Of a DNA stretch of 64,000 nucleotides, positions 50,391-59,271 are shown piece by piece. The translations under genes and the position numbers were made by a program. Position 1 is the stretch's first letter, and each line of letters starts with the position of its first letter. Location of the stretch: the NCBI RefSeq assembly GCF_014230305.1, contig NZ_JACLAU010000001.1:248001-312000 (forward strand). The letters are read 5' to 3'. Source of the stretch: Novosphingobium aerophilum (GTDB lineage: Bacteria > Pseudomonadota > Alphaproteobacteria > Sphingomonadales > Sphingomonadaceae). The notes under the pieces are model-generated. The model was not told the origin of the DNA. It searched no databases and saw only the letters and a program-made list of their open reading frames with translations.

Positions 50391-51503
50391 ATGCCGGTGT
50401 CCGCTTCCACGCTCGAGCTGATTGGCGCCAAGGCCGCGCAAGGGCGCAAGGATCGTCGGATCGCGTCCGAAGTGGTCGAGGCGCTGAAGGCCGACGGCTT
50501 CTTCCGCCACTTCACGCCCCGGCGCTATGGCGGCACCGAGGGGCGCCCGCAGGACTTCTTCCGCGATCAGATCGCCATCGGCCAGCGTGACATGAGCACC
50601 GCCTGGGCGCTCGGGATCGTCGGCGTGCACAATTTCCAGATCGCCATGATGGACCATCGCACCCAGGCCGAGATCTTCGCCGAGGGGCCCGACGCCCTCA
50701 TCTCCAGCTCGTACAACCCGTTCGGCGCCCGGGCCGAGAAGGTCGACGGCGGAGTCATGCTGTCGGGTCGCTGGGGCTGGTCGAGCGGCTGCCTGCATTG
50801 CAACTGGGTCCTGCTCGGCGGGGTCGTGCCCGAAGAGGGATACCGGACCTTCCTGGTGCCCGCCGCCGATTACCGGATCGAGGACACCTGGTACACGATG
50901 GGCCTGCAGGCCACCGGTTCGAACGACATCGTGATCGACACGCCGGTGTTCGTGCCCGATCACCGCACCCACCGGCAGATGGACGGGTTCAACGGCGTCC
51001 ATTTCCAGGAACCGGGCGTCTACGACATGCCCTGGGCCCAGGTCTTCATCCGCGTGGTCAACACCGCCGCGATCGGCGCGGTGCGCCATGCGATCGAACT
51101 GATGCGGGACCGGGTGGGACTGGGCACGACCGACCAGACCAAGGCGCTTGGCGATCCTGACGTGCTGGACCGGATCGCGCGGGCCGCCAACCTGGCCGAC
51201 GAGGCCGAGGCGGTGATGCTGCGGGCCTTCGACGAGATGGAGGCCAAGGCGTGGAAGCCCAGCCTGCTCGACCGGGCGCGCTACCGCTACCAGGCCAGCC
51301 TGGTCGGCGATCGCTGCATCGAGGCGATGGACCTGATCATGGATATCGGCGGCGGTCGCTCGGTCTACACCGGCAACGCGCTGCAGGATATCTGGCACGA
51401 TGTGCGGATGGCGCGGGCCCATGTGGCGAACAACCCGGCCGGCTTCGCCCGCAACTATGCCAACATGCTGATGGGCGCCGAGAACGCCGACCTGTTCATC
51501 TAG
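50391..51503 (+). CDS. HsaA-like flavin-dependent hydroxylase, second copy
   Basis: 370 residues from ATG 50391 (GGAG lies 9 bp upstream). It is the same family as the protein at 43968-45182: EVVEALKADGFFRHFTPRRY, ISSSYNPFGARAEKVDGGVM, LSGRWGWSSGCLHCNWVLLG and MGLQATGSNDIVIDTPVFVP line up block for block. It is about 34 residues shorter at the ends. The active-site region is intact. Two copies suggest two hydroxylations or two related substrates in the island. As with the first copy, no partner flavin reductase is visible nearby. Confidence 0.85.
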   Translation: MPVSASTLELIGAKAAQGRKDRRIASEVVEALKADGFFRHFTPRRYGGTEGRPQDFFRDQIAIGQRDMSTAWALGIVGVHNFQIAMMDHRTQAEIFAEGPDALISSSYNPFGARAEKVDGGVMLSGRWGWSSGCLHCNWVLLGGVVPEEGYRTFLVPAADYRIEDTWYTMGLQATGSNDIVIDTPVFVPDHRTHRQMDGFNGVHFQEPGVYDMPWAQVFIRVVNTAAIGAVRHAIELMRDRVGLGTTDQTKALGDPDVLDRIARAANLADEAEAVMLRAFDEMEAKAWKPSLLDRARYRYQASLVGDRCIEAMDLIMDIGGGRSVYTGNALQDIWHDVRMARAHVANNPAGFARNYANMLMGAENADLFI

Positions 51504-51585
51504 GCGGCGGATTGGCGGCCGATCTGGGTGGGGAATGGACGGTAGGCTGGAGCCCTCAGTGATGCTGGCCGTCTTCCCATAGCCA

Positions 51586-51676
51586 TCGTCATCCCGGGCT
51601 TGACCCGGGATCCAGCTTGCAGATCGCGCAGGGGCACGAAGGACAGCCTGGCCCCGGATCAGGTCCGGGGCGACGA
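51586..51676. repeat. Two-hairpin intergenic palindromic repeat
   Basis: atcccggg-cttga-cccgggat (51591-51611) and ccccgga-tcagg-tccgggg (51652-51670) are perfect hairpins. They are flanked by atcgtc and gacgat, which pair with each other, so the whole can fold as a closed element. The left hairpin resembles the widespread alphaproteobacterial cgtcatcccgggcttgaccc repeat. It lies in the 353-bp gap between the HsaA-like gene and tetR; the rest of that gap shows nothing recognisable. Confidence 0.75.
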
Positions 51677-51856
51677 TAATGGAGGGATGGGCCGACAGAT
51701 GCGCCACCACAGCATGGCCCGTGCCTCAGCTTGAGCGGGCACTGGCGCTGGATCGGCATGCTTCTTTACGGCCTAAACCGGGTGCAAGCCGTCAAAGGCA
51801 GCGTCCAAACGCCCCGGGATCAGAACGGCGAGACCCCTGAGTTCGGCGGCCCGCCT

Positions 51857-52546
51857 TCAGGCCGCCGTCTGGCCGCTGGCGGGCGTCGAATCCGCCTCGA
51901 GATGCCGCGCGATCACCGCTTCGCTGATGCCCATTCCGCGGCAGCAGAACCAGGTCGCCTGCCGGGCGAGTTCCCCGTCCGTCACGCCATAGGGGCGGGC
52001 TCCGGCGGGCAGTGCGCAGATCGCGGTCATCATCGTCCCGACATGCTCGGCAAACATCGACAGGGTGTTCACGTCCAGCGGCTCGCCAGCGATCTCCCCG
52101 GCGGCCCGGCCCTGTTCGTGTGCCGCCAGCACGCTCTGCTGGTTGCGGCGCAGCGATCGGCGATAAATCAGGGCGGCATAGCTGCCGTCGCCGGCCAGGC
52201 TGGCCAGCATCATCCGGTTCGGATCGGGCGATCCGGTGCGCTCCGTCCCCGGCACGCAACTGCGAAAGAAGGCATGCAGCGCCCGGACGATGCCCCCGGC
52301 GCCCGCCGACTTGATCCCGACGTCCTCCCAGTTGCGGTCCTGTTCAACGAACACCTGCCGCAGCACCGCACGGTAAAGCGCCAGCTTCGACGGGAAATGG
52401 CGATAGACCAGCGCTTCGGACACGTTGGCCTCGCGGGCGATCTGCAGCGTCTTCGCCCCATCGTAGCCCTGCTGCGAGAACACGCGGCGCGCGGCGGCGA
52501 TGATCTGCGAGCGGCGTTCGCTGCCAGGCATGCGCTTCTTGGCCAT
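51857..52546 (-). CDS. TetR-family transcriptional regulator
   Basis: 229 residues from ATG 52546. The N-terminal domain is typical TetR: RRSQIIAAARRVFSQQGYDG, KTLQIAREANVSEALVYRHF and PSKLALYRAVLRQVF. The C-terminal domain is ligand-binding and not assignable to a subgroup. It is divergent from the HSL-type hydrolase and SDR genes. Ten-base TAAGTGAGTG sequences lie immediately upstream of its own start (52550-52559, minus strand) and at 52680-52689 (plus strand), so it probably represses itself and the hydrolase pair. Confidence 0.9.
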   Translation of the reverse strand: MAKKRMPGSERRSQIIAAARRVFSQQGYDGAKTLQIAREANVSEALVYRHFPSKLALYRAVLRQVFVEQDRNWEDVGIKSAGAGGIVRALHAFFRSCVPGTERTGSPDPNRMMLASLAGDGSYAALIYRRSLRRNQQSVLAAHEQGRAAGEIAGEPLDVNTLSMFAEHVGTMMTAICALPAGARPYGVTDGELARQATWFCCRGMGISEAVIARHLEADSTPASGQTAA

Positions 52547-52683
52547 GGGCACTCACTTAAGTTCACCGTCCGCGCAGTCAACCGACGGTTTTGCGCGATC
52601 CCGGCGGTCCCTGCGGGAGAGGGTTTCACTTACCAGGCGGTCCGGTGCAGCCGATTGACTCGGCTCCGGGGCCCATGCATAAG

Positions 52684-52697
52684 TGAGTGAACACTCA
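52684..52697. promoter_or_regulatory. TetR operator candidate
   Basis: TGAGTG-aa-CACTCA is a perfect palindrome with 6-base arms, upstream of the HSL-type hydrolase gene. TAAGTGAGTG overlapping it recurs inverted at the tetR start. The 266-bp gap (52553-52818) holds no convincing gene. Confidence 0.55.
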
Positions 52698-52818
52698 ACA
52701 AGATGCGCGGTTCATCGGGTGACAAGGCCGGCGGGATCGGGCGCGGGGCCGGTGGCGTTCCGGTTCGGGGCCCGGGGCTGGCCGGCCCGGCACCGCGACC
52801 GGGCATGAGGAGCAGGAC

Positions 52819-53751
52819 GTGCCGATCGATCCGCAGATTGCCGCAATGCTGGATGCCATGCCGGAATGGCCGGGTGTCCGCCACGTTCCTCTCGCCATGC
52901 TGCGCCAGTCGGTGCGGGACAGTTCGATCGGTATTCCCCCTGCGGCCGATGCGGTCGTGGCCGCAGTGCGCGATGCGGTGATCCCCGGGCCCGGCGGCGA
53001 TCTGCCGATCCGGATCTACACGCCCGAGGGGCAGGGGCCGTTTCCCGTCGTCGTCTACATGCACGGCGGAGGCTATGTGGTGGGCGATCTCGACACCCAG
53101 GACATGATCGCCCGGGCGCTGTGTGCCTGGAGCGCGGCCGTGCTGGTCTCGGTCGATTACCGGCTCGCCCCGGAACACAAGTTCCCGGCCGGAGTGGATG
53201 ATAGCGTAGCGGCGCTGCGGTGGGTGGCCGGGAACGCGGCCGCCATCGGAGGCGATGCCAGCCGCCTGGCCCTGGCGGGTGACAGCGCCGGTGCGAACAT
53301 GGCCTGCGCGGCAGCCCTGGTCGCGCGCGACGAGGGCGGGCCGGCGGTTCGCGCCGTGGTCAACATCTATGGCTCGTGCAACTACCCCGGCACGGCGACA
53401 CCCTCCGCGATCGCGTTCGCCGATGGACCGATCCTGCGCGCGGACGATGTGGCCTGGTTCTGGGAACAGTACCTGGAGCACCCCTCGCAACAGGACGATC
53501 CGCGAGCCTCGCCCCTGCGCGCGGCGAGCCATGCCGGACTGCCACCCCATTTCGTCGGCACGGCCGAGTGCGACCCCTCGCGGGATGATGCGGAGGACTT
53601 CGCCCGCAAGCTGATCGCGGCCGGTGTGGAAACCCGCCTGCAGCGCTACCCCGGCATGGTCCATGGCTTTGCCTCGTGGGTCGGGTTCCTGCCGGGGGCC
53701 CGCGCGGTCTTGCAGGATGCCGCCGCGTTCCTGAAAACCCATTTGCACTGA
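52819..53751 (+). CDS. Hormone-sensitive-lipase-family alpha/beta hydrolase
   Basis: 310 residues, GTG start at 52819 behind GAGGAGCAGG. The HSL (class IV) signature HGGG is at 82-85. The nucleophile is Ser156 in GDSAGAN, with an acid in AECDPSRDDAE near 252 and the catalytic His282 in MVHGF. No signal peptide, so cytosolic. It hydrolyses esters or lactones, a suitable partner for the Baeyer-Villiger monooxygenase, whose product is an ester or lactone. It is probably co-transcribed with the SDR at 53826 and controlled by the adjacent TetR. Confidence 0.92.
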   Translation: MPIDPQIAAMLDAMPEWPGVRHVPLAMLRQSVRDSSIGIPPAADAVVAAVRDAVIPGPGGDLPIRIYTPEGQGPFPVVVYMHGGGYVVGDLDTQDMIARALCAWSAAVLVSVDYRLAPEHKFPAGVDDSVAALRWVAGNAAAIGGDASRLALAGDSAGANMACAAALVARDEGGPAVRAVVNIYGSCNYPGTATPSAIAFADGPILRADDVAWFWEQYLEHPSQQDDPRASPLRAASHAGLPPHFVGTAECDPSRDDAEDFARKLIAAGVETRLQRYPGMVHGFASWVGFLPGARAVLQDAAAFLKTHLH

Positions 53752-53825
53752 CACCCTGTCGATGCTCCCGCCGCGGCCCGGGTCGTGGCGGGGCTCCATC
53801 GCAGGTTACCGGAGGATAAGCGAGG

Positions 53826-54692
53826 ATGGCGCAAGACGCGGAAGTGTTCGGGGGCGGGGTTGCCGTCATCACGGGGGCGGGCTCGGGCATCGGGGCCGGG
53901 CTCGCGCGGCGGGCCGGTGCGCTCGGCATGACCGTGGTGGTCGCCGACGTGAACCAGGCCGCCGCCCAGGCCACGGTCGACCAGATCGTGGCGGCCGGAG
54001 GCCAGGCCGAGGCGGTGCGGGTCGATGTCTCACATCCCGAGGAACTCGATCGGCTGGCCGACCACGTGTTCGCGGCCCATGGCGAGGTCCGCCTGCTGAT
54101 CAACAACGCCGGGATCGAGACCGTGGGCTACACCTGGGAGGTGCCCACCGCGCGTTGGGAAGCCACCCTGAACATCAACCTGCACGGCGTGATCCACGGC
54201 GTCCGGGCCTTCATGCCGCGCCTGATCGCCAGCGGGAAAGAGGCCTGGATCGGCAACCTCTCGTCGGTCGGCGCCTTCGGCATGATGCCCGCGCAGACCG
54301 CCTATATCGTCACCAAGCATGCGGTGCAGGCCTTCTCGGAATGCCTCTACCTGGAAGCGCAACTGAAGGCGCCGCAGATCCACGTCTCGGCGATCATCCC
54401 GGGCATGCTGAAGACCAACATCTTCAACGCCGGTGCCGGTGATGACGTCGCGGGCCATGAACCCGAAAGCGCAAGGGCGCATCGCCAGCGGATGTTCGAG
54501 ATGATGCGGGACTACGGCATGGACCTCGACGAAGGCTGCCGGCTGTTCCTCGAGCAGATGGCGGAAAACCGGTTCTGGGTGCACAGCCAGCCCGACATGA
54601 GCCGGGAGGTGCTGGACGGGCGCATCGCGTTTTTCCAGGCGCAGCAGGCTCCGGTCCTGCCCGAGTCGGTCCGCCACATCATCGCCGAGTGA
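53826..54692 (+). CDS. Short-chain dehydrogenase/reductase (classical SDR)
   Basis: 288 residues, start behind GGAGGATAAGCGAGG. GAGSGIG is at 17-23, NNAG near 93-96, and the catalytic set is Ser (NLSSVGAFG) and Tyr160-Lys164 (AYIVTKHA). It oxidises or reduces a hydroxyl/keto group using NAD(P). The C-terminal extension (about 225-288) is rich in Met, Glu and Arg, longer than the usual 250-residue form. Its 74-bp gap from the hydrolase gene suggests co-transcription. The substrate is unknown. Confidence 0.9.
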   Translation: MAQDAEVFGGGVAVITGAGSGIGAGLARRAGALGMTVVVADVNQAAAQATVDQIVAAGGQAEAVRVDVSHPEELDRLADHVFAAHGEVRLLINNAGIETVGYTWEVPTARWEATLNINLHGVIHGVRAFMPRLIASGKEAWIGNLSSVGAFGMMPAQTAYIVTKHAVQAFSECLYLEAQLKAPQIHVSAIIPGMLKTNIFNAGAGDDVAGHEPESARAHRQRMFEMMRDYGMDLDEGCRLFLEQMAENRFWVHSQPDMSREVLDGRIAFFQAQQAPVLPESVRHIIAE

Positions 54693-54735
54693 GACATGGT
54701 CCGGTGCCGGTGGCGCGGCCCGCTCTGCCAGGGGG

Positions 54736-55632
54736 TCAGGTGCGTGGCGGCTCGATCCCGGCATTGGCGCAGGCGAAGTCCAGCAGCGCCGAATAGTCCC
54801 GGCCCGCGAGGTCGGTCGCCCGCGCCGCGCCATAGACGGCATAGGCGGCCGACCCCACCGGCAGCCCCATCCTGAGCTCGCCCGCCGCGGTCATCGCAAG
54901 GGTCATGTCCTTGTGCGCCAAATCGATCGTGAAGCCGGGCGCGGTGTCGTCTTTCAGCACCTTGTTGACCATCAGGGTGTGGAGCTGGCCGTTCTGCGCC
55001 GTGGTCGCGCCGGTCACCTGCAGGATCGTGCCGATGTCGAGCCCTAGTTTGGTGCCGAGCGCCACCGCCTCGGCGCTGACCTGCGCCACGGTCAGGAGGA
55101 GGAAGTTGTTGACCAGCTTCATGCGGCTGCCCATGCCGCGCCCGCCGCAGCGGTGGATGTCCTTGCCCATGGCCTGCAGCAGGGGTTCGACCCGGGCGAA
55201 GTCCGCGTCTGTCGCGCCGACCATGAACAGCGATTCGCCCCGTTCGGCATGCAGCACCAGGCGGCCGATCGGGCTGTCGACGAAGGCGACATCCCGGGCC
55301 GCGCAGGCGGCGGCGACCTTGTCGGTGCCCCTGGCGTCGATCGTCGACATCTCCAGCAGCAGCGCGCCCGCCGCCATGTGCGCCAGCGCGCCATCGGGTC
55401 CGAGGACGACCGCCTCGACATGCGGAGTGGCGGGCAGGCAGGTGATGACGACATCGGCGCGCTCGGCCGCTTCAGCGATTGATCCGGCGCGGCTGCCACC
55501 CAGCGCCACGATGGCGTCGGCACGGTCGGGCGCGATGTCATACGCGCAGACCGGGAAGCCCTTGCGCTGCAGGTTCCGGGCGAGGGGCAGGCCCATCGCG
55601 CCCAGTCCGATGAAGCCGATCTTGGTGGTCAT
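54736..55632 (-). CDS. 3-hydroxyisobutyrate dehydrogenase-family enzyme
   Basis: 298 residues with the beta-hydroxyacid dehydrogenase layout. The Rossmann motif GFIGLGAMGLPLARNL is at 6-21. The substrate-site blocks are FVDSPIGRLVLHAERGESLF and the catalytic Lys in GMGSRMKLVNNFLL (near 171). It oxidises a 3-hydroxy acid with NAD(P), such as 3-hydroxyisobutyrate, tartronate semialdehyde or a pathway intermediate. The gene sits 121 bp downstream of the CoA-transferase gene on the same strand. GAGGATC upstream of ATG 55632 is a good ribosome site. Confidence 0.9.
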   Translation of the reverse strand: MTTKIGFIGLGAMGLPLARNLQRKGFPVCAYDIAPDRADAIVALGGSRAGSIAEAAERADVVITCLPATPHVEAVVLGPDGALAHMAAGALLLEMSTIDARGTDKVAAACAARDVAFVDSPIGRLVLHAERGESLFMVGATDADFARVEPLLQAMGKDIHRCGGRGMGSRMKLVNNFLLLTVAQVSAEAVALGTKLGLDIGTILQVTGATTAQNGQLHTLMVNKVLKDDTAPGFTIDLAHKDMTLAMTAAGELRMGLPVGSAAYAVYGAARATDLAGRDYSALLDFACANAGIEPPRT

Positions 55633-55753
55633 GGCATGATCCTCGCTTTCGGCTGGCGCCGGGGTCGATGTCCGACGGTCAGGCCCTGGCTGTCAGTCTC
55701 CGTCGATGGGGTTCAGGCCCGCGAACCCCGTGCGCGTCATGACCCTGTTCGCG

Positions 55754-57007
55754 TCATGACAATGTCTCCGCGATGATTCCCGCCGTGAGCAGCCGCTCGA
55801 GCTCATGCTTAGTGAGTCCCAACTCATCTTCCAAGACCGCCGCGGTGTCTTCACCCGATCGCGGCGGGGCATGGCGATAATCGGCCGGCGTGGCCGACAG
55901 CCTGGCCGGAAAGCCGAGGAACTTGACGGGAGTCCCGTCGCGCCGGGCGATCTCCTGGACCAGACCGCGCGCCCGGATCTGGGGATGATCGAGCGCTTCG
56001 GGAATCTCGTTGACCTTGCCGCCGGGCAGGCCGGCCTGTTCCATCGCACCGATCAGGTCCTCGGCCTTCCACCGGGCAATCGCCGCGTTCATCTCGGGGA
56101 TCAGCTCCGCTCGGTTGACGCTGCGATCGGCACTGGTCGAGAAGCGCGGATCGTCGGCCAGCTCGGGCCGCTCGATCAGGCGGGTGAAGGTGCGGAACTG
56201 GCGATCGTTGCCCAGCGCGACCAGCACCTCGCCATCGGCGCAGCGGAAGTCCTGGTAGGGGACGGTGTTGGGATGGGCATTGCCCAGCCGGCGCGGCGCC
56301 ATGCCCCCGTTCAACCAGTTGGAGGCCTGGTTGGTCAGCAGCGAAACCTGCGTGTCGAGCAGGGCCAGATCGATGTGCTGGCCTTCGCCGGTCTGGTCAC
56401 GATGGCGCAGCGCGGCCAGGATGGAGATCGTGGCATAGAGCCCGGTGAAGAGGTCGCTGACCGGCAGGCCCACCTTCATCGGCCCGCCTCCGGGGACGCC
56501 ATCGGGCAGGCCGGTGACGCTCATCAGACCGCTCAGGCCCTGGATCAGGAAGTCATAGCCGCCAACGTCCTTGTAGGGGCCGTCCTGACCGAACCCGGTG
56601 ATCGAGCAATAGACCAGATCGGGCTTGAGAGCCCGCAGCGACGGGTAGTCCAGCCCGTACCGGGCGAGGCCACCGACCCGGAAGTTCTCGACCACCACGT
56701 CCGCATTCAAGACCATCCGCCGGATCAGCGCGGCTCCCTCTGGAGCGGAGAGGTTGATCGCGACCGACCGCTTGTTGCGGTTCGCACAGAGATAATAGGC
56801 GGAATCGCGCGACCCGTCGTCCAGGAAGGGCGGTCCCCAGCGGCGGGTGTCGTCGCCCTGTCCGGGCTGCTCCACCTTGATCACCTCGGCCCCTAGATCG
56901 CCCAGCACCTGGGTGCACCAGGGTCCGGCCAGCACCCGCGACAGGTCAAGCACGCGAAGCCCGACGAGCGGACCGGTCGGGCTCGGGGGAGCGGCAGGTT
57001 CGGTCAT
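55754..57007 (-). CDS. Class III CoA-transferase (CaiB/BaiF family)
   Basis: 417 residues. The family opening LRVLDLSRVLAGPWCTQVLG and the LGAEVIKVEQPGQGDDTR block are present. The catalytic Asp of class III enzymes lies in LALLDTQVSLLTNQ (about Asp218). It moves CoA from a donor acyl-CoA to a carboxylic acid without forming a free acid anhydride intermediate, activating a substrate for beta-oxidation. It is divergent from a LysR regulator that probably controls it. Neighbouring acyl-CoA dehydrogenases fit that role. The acceptor acid is unknown. Confidence 0.93.
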   Translation of the reverse strand: MTEPAAPPSPTGPLVGLRVLDLSRVLAGPWCTQVLGDLGAEVIKVEQPGQGDDTRRWGPPFLDDGSRDSAYYLCANRNKRSVAINLSAPEGAALIRRMVLNADVVVENFRVGGLARYGLDYPSLRALKPDLVYCSITGFGQDGPYKDVGGYDFLIQGLSGLMSVTGLPDGVPGGGPMKVGLPVSDLFTGLYATISILAALRHRDQTGEGQHIDLALLDTQVSLLTNQASNWLNGGMAPRRLGNAHPNTVPYQDFRCADGEVLVALGNDRQFRTFTRLIERPELADDPRFSTSADRSVNRAELIPEMNAAIARWKAEDLIGAMEQAGLPGGKVNEIPEALDHPQIRARGLVQEIARRDGTPVKFLGFPARLSATPADYRHAPPRSGEDTAAVLEDELGLTKHELERLLTAGIIAETLS

Positions 57008-57064
57008 TGCAGGAGCCTTTCACAGCGGTTGCAAGCCGGTTCTATGCTTTGCCCCCTGGCGCCG

Positions 57065-57105
57065 CTAATATTAGTTGTCCGTTTTGTGATAGACGATCGG
57101 TATCA
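57065..57105. promoter_or_regulatory. LysR-type operator region between CoA-transferase and LysR
   Basis: CTAATATTAG (57065-57074) is a perfect palindrome. TGATA-gacgatcgg-TATCA (57087-57105) is an inverted repeat with a T-N11-A LysR box, and it overlaps the LysR start codon at 57105. Divergent arrangement with CoA-transferase makes these likely regulator sites. Confidence 0.55.
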
Positions 57106-58007
57106 TGGATCTCCGTCAGCTTCGCTATTTCTCGGTTCTCGCCGATACGCTCAACTTCCATCGCGCCGCCGAGCGCCTGGGGATGTCGCAGCCCCCACTC
57201 ACTGTCGCCATCCGCCGTCTCGAGGACGAGCTTGGGGCGCCCCTGTTCGAGCGGGATTCGCGCGGCGTGCGGCTCACCGCCGCCGGGCTCGCCGCCTTGC
57301 CGGCGGCGCGGGCGGCGCTGGCCCAGGCCGATCAGGTGCGCGAGGCGGTCCGCCAGGGCGCGGCCGGGCTGCGGGGCCGCCTGGTGATCGGTTTCATCGG
57401 TTCGGCGGTCGGTTCGCTGCTGCCGCGGATCATTTCCCCGTTCCGGCAGGCGCTGCCGCTGGTGGAACTGGTGCTGCAGGAGATGAACAGCGTCGAGATC
57501 GTCCGGGCCATCGCCAGCCGGTCGGTCGATGTCGGCCTGGTCCGTCTGCCGCTGATGGAGGCGAGCCCGGTCGAGATCGCGGTGATCGAGCGTGACGAGC
57601 TGGTTGCCGCCCTCCCGCCCCACTTCGAGCCCGTGGCGCGGGGTGGCCGGATTCCCCTGGGTGCTCTGGCGGAGACGCCGTTCATCCTCCACACCCCGGT
57701 CAGCGTGCTCAACGCGACGGTCCGTCTGGCCTGCCAGCGGGCCGGTTTCACGCCGCGGGTCGCGCAGGAGGCGGTTCAGGTGCAGACCATCCTCGGCCTG
57801 GTCCAGGCCGGACTGGGCGTCGCGCTGGTCCCCGGGCGCACCTCGCGATCCGCGCCGGACGGCGTCCGGATGGTTCCCCTGGAAGAGCCGATCCCGATCG
57901 ACATGGGCATTGCCTGCAGGCCGGACGCGGGACCGCTGGCGCGCAACTTCATCGCCATGTCCCTGGCCAGCGACGATACCTCAACAATATCACAAAACAG
58001 CGATTAA
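57105..58007 (+). CDS. LysR-family transcriptional regulator
   Basis: 300 residues. The N-terminal helix-turn-helix begins MDLRQLRYFSVLADTLNFHR, then AAERLGMSQPPLTVAIRRLE, and the effector domain begins LRGRLVIGFIGSAVGSLLPR. The opening pattern is that of the CatR/BenM/CbnR group, which activates aromatic or acyl catabolism in response to pathway intermediates. It is divergent from the CoA-transferase gene and 93 bp upstream of the acyl-CoA dehydrogenase pair, either or both of which may be its targets. The start ATG is inside a LysR box, so autorepression is likely. Confidence 0.93.
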   Translation: MDLRQLRYFSVLADTLNFHRAAERLGMSQPPLTVAIRRLEDELGAPLFERDSRGVRLTAAGLAALPAARAALAQADQVREAVRQGAAGLRGRLVIGFIGSAVGSLLPRIISPFRQALPLVELVLQEMNSVEIVRAIASRSVDVGLVRLPLMEASPVEIAVIERDELVAALPPHFEPVARGGRIPLGALAETPFILHTPVSVLNATVRLACQRAGFTPRVAQEAVQVQTILGLVQAGLGVALVPGRTSRSAPDGVRMVPLEEPIPIDMGIACRPDAGPLARNFIAMSLASDDTSTISQNSD

Positions 58008-58100
58008 ATATTTGAACGCCAGGCCAGGGCAGCGCATCCCTGCTTAGGGCGAACCCCAACCCGCCCCCATTTTGTCCAAGGCCGACATCAGGATTCTGCC

Positions 58101-59249
58101 GTGTTCGATACCTTCGCATTCGCGACCTTGCCCGAGGATCATGGCGGCTTGCGCCAGGCGGTCCGCGAGATCATCGCGCGTCATGTTGCGACCCTGCCGC
58201 TCGAACGGCGGGCGCGGTCGTGGCAGGGCTTCGATTCGGCCTTCAGCCGCGCGCTCGGTGCGGCGGGCCTGCTCGGCCTGACCTTGCCGACCGCGTACGG
58301 CGGCGGGGGCCTCGGTCCGTTCGAGCGGTTCATCGTGGTGGAAGAGCTGCTGAGCGCCGGTGCGCCGGTGGCGGCCCACTGGATCGCTGACCGGCAGAGC
58401 GCGCCGCTGATCCTCAACTTCGGAACCGAGGCGCAACGCCAAGCCTACATCCCCCGCATCTGTCGAGGCGAGCTGGTGTTCTGCATCGGGATGAGCGAGC
58501 CGGGTTCGGGGTCCGACCTGGCCAGTGTCCGCACCCGGGCCGAGCGCACGGCCGGAGGGAGATGGCGGGTCAACGGGCAGAAGATCTGGACCACCAATGC
58601 CATGCATTCCGACTGCATGATCGCCCTGGTGCGCACGTCGGGCACCGCGGCCGACCGCAATGCCGGACTGTCGCAGCTGATCATCGACCTGAAGGCGCCA
58701 GGAGTGACCGTGCGCCCGATCGTCGACCTGACCGGCGATGCCCACTTCGCCGAGGTGTTCTTCGACAATGTCGAGCTGGGCGAGGACGCGCTGATCGGCA
58801 GCGAGGGCGAAGGCTGGAGCCAGGTGGTCGCCGAGCTGGCCTTCGAGCGCTCGGGGCCGGAACGGATCTACTCCAGCGTGGTGCTGCTGGACGCCTGGGT
58901 GGCGCACCTGCAGGCGCTGGGCCGGCGCGATGCCGATGCCTTGGTCGGGCGTCTGACCGCCGAGCTGGCGACGCTGCGCGCCATGTCGATCGCCTGCACG
59001 GCCCGCCTTGCCCTGGGCGAAAGCCCGGTGGTCGAGGCGAGCATCGTCAAGGACCGGGGCACCACCTTCGAGCAGGACCTGCCGTTGGCGATTGCCGACG
59101 ATCTGGCGGCCCATCCCGACGAGCTGGTGTCCGCGGACCTCTACCGCGCGCTGATGTACGTCACGCACATCGCCCCGAGCTTCTCGTTGCGGGGCGGCAC
59201 CCGCGAGATCCTGCGCGGGATCATCGCCCGCGGCATGGGTCTGCGGTGA
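58101..59249 (+). CDS. Acyl-CoA dehydrogenase, large partner of a pair
   Basis: 382 residues, GTG start at 58101 behind AGGATTCTGCC. Domain order is the usual helical-beta-helical ACAD fold: LGAAGLLGLTLPTAYGGGGL, the FAD-contact block FCIGMSEPGSGSDLASVRTR and WRVNGQKIWTTNAMHSDCMI. The C-terminal signature reads RGGTREILRG, so the usual catalytic Glu position of YEGTSEIQ-type enzymes is Arg. Heteromeric FadE28/FadE29-type dehydrogenases of steroid side-chain degradation have one catalytic and one degenerate partner. The next gene, 22 bp on, is such a partner. Confidence 0.9.
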   Translation: MFDTFAFATLPEDHGGLRQAVREIIARHVATLPLERRARSWQGFDSAFSRALGAAGLLGLTLPTAYGGGGLGPFERFIVVEELLSAGAPVAAHWIADRQSAPLILNFGTEAQRQAYIPRICRGELVFCIGMSEPGSGSDLASVRTRAERTAGGRWRVNGQKIWTTNAMHSDCMIALVRTSGTAADRNAGLSQLIIDLKAPGVTVRPIVDLTGDAHFAEVFFDNVELGEDALIGSEGEGWSQVVAELAFERSGPERIYSSVVLLDAWVAHLQALGRRDADALVGRLTAELATLRAMSIACTARLALGESPVVEASIVKDRGTTFEQDLPLAIADDLAAHPDELVSADLYRALMYVTHIAPSFSLRGGTREILRGIIARGMGLR

Positions 59250-59271
59250 CTGGGGCAGGGAGGACAAGGCG

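Noticed and set aside
51731-52690. Plus-strand frame of about 320 codons opposite the TetR gene
   Set aside because: The minus frame is a clear TetR protein with a standard helix-turn-helix.
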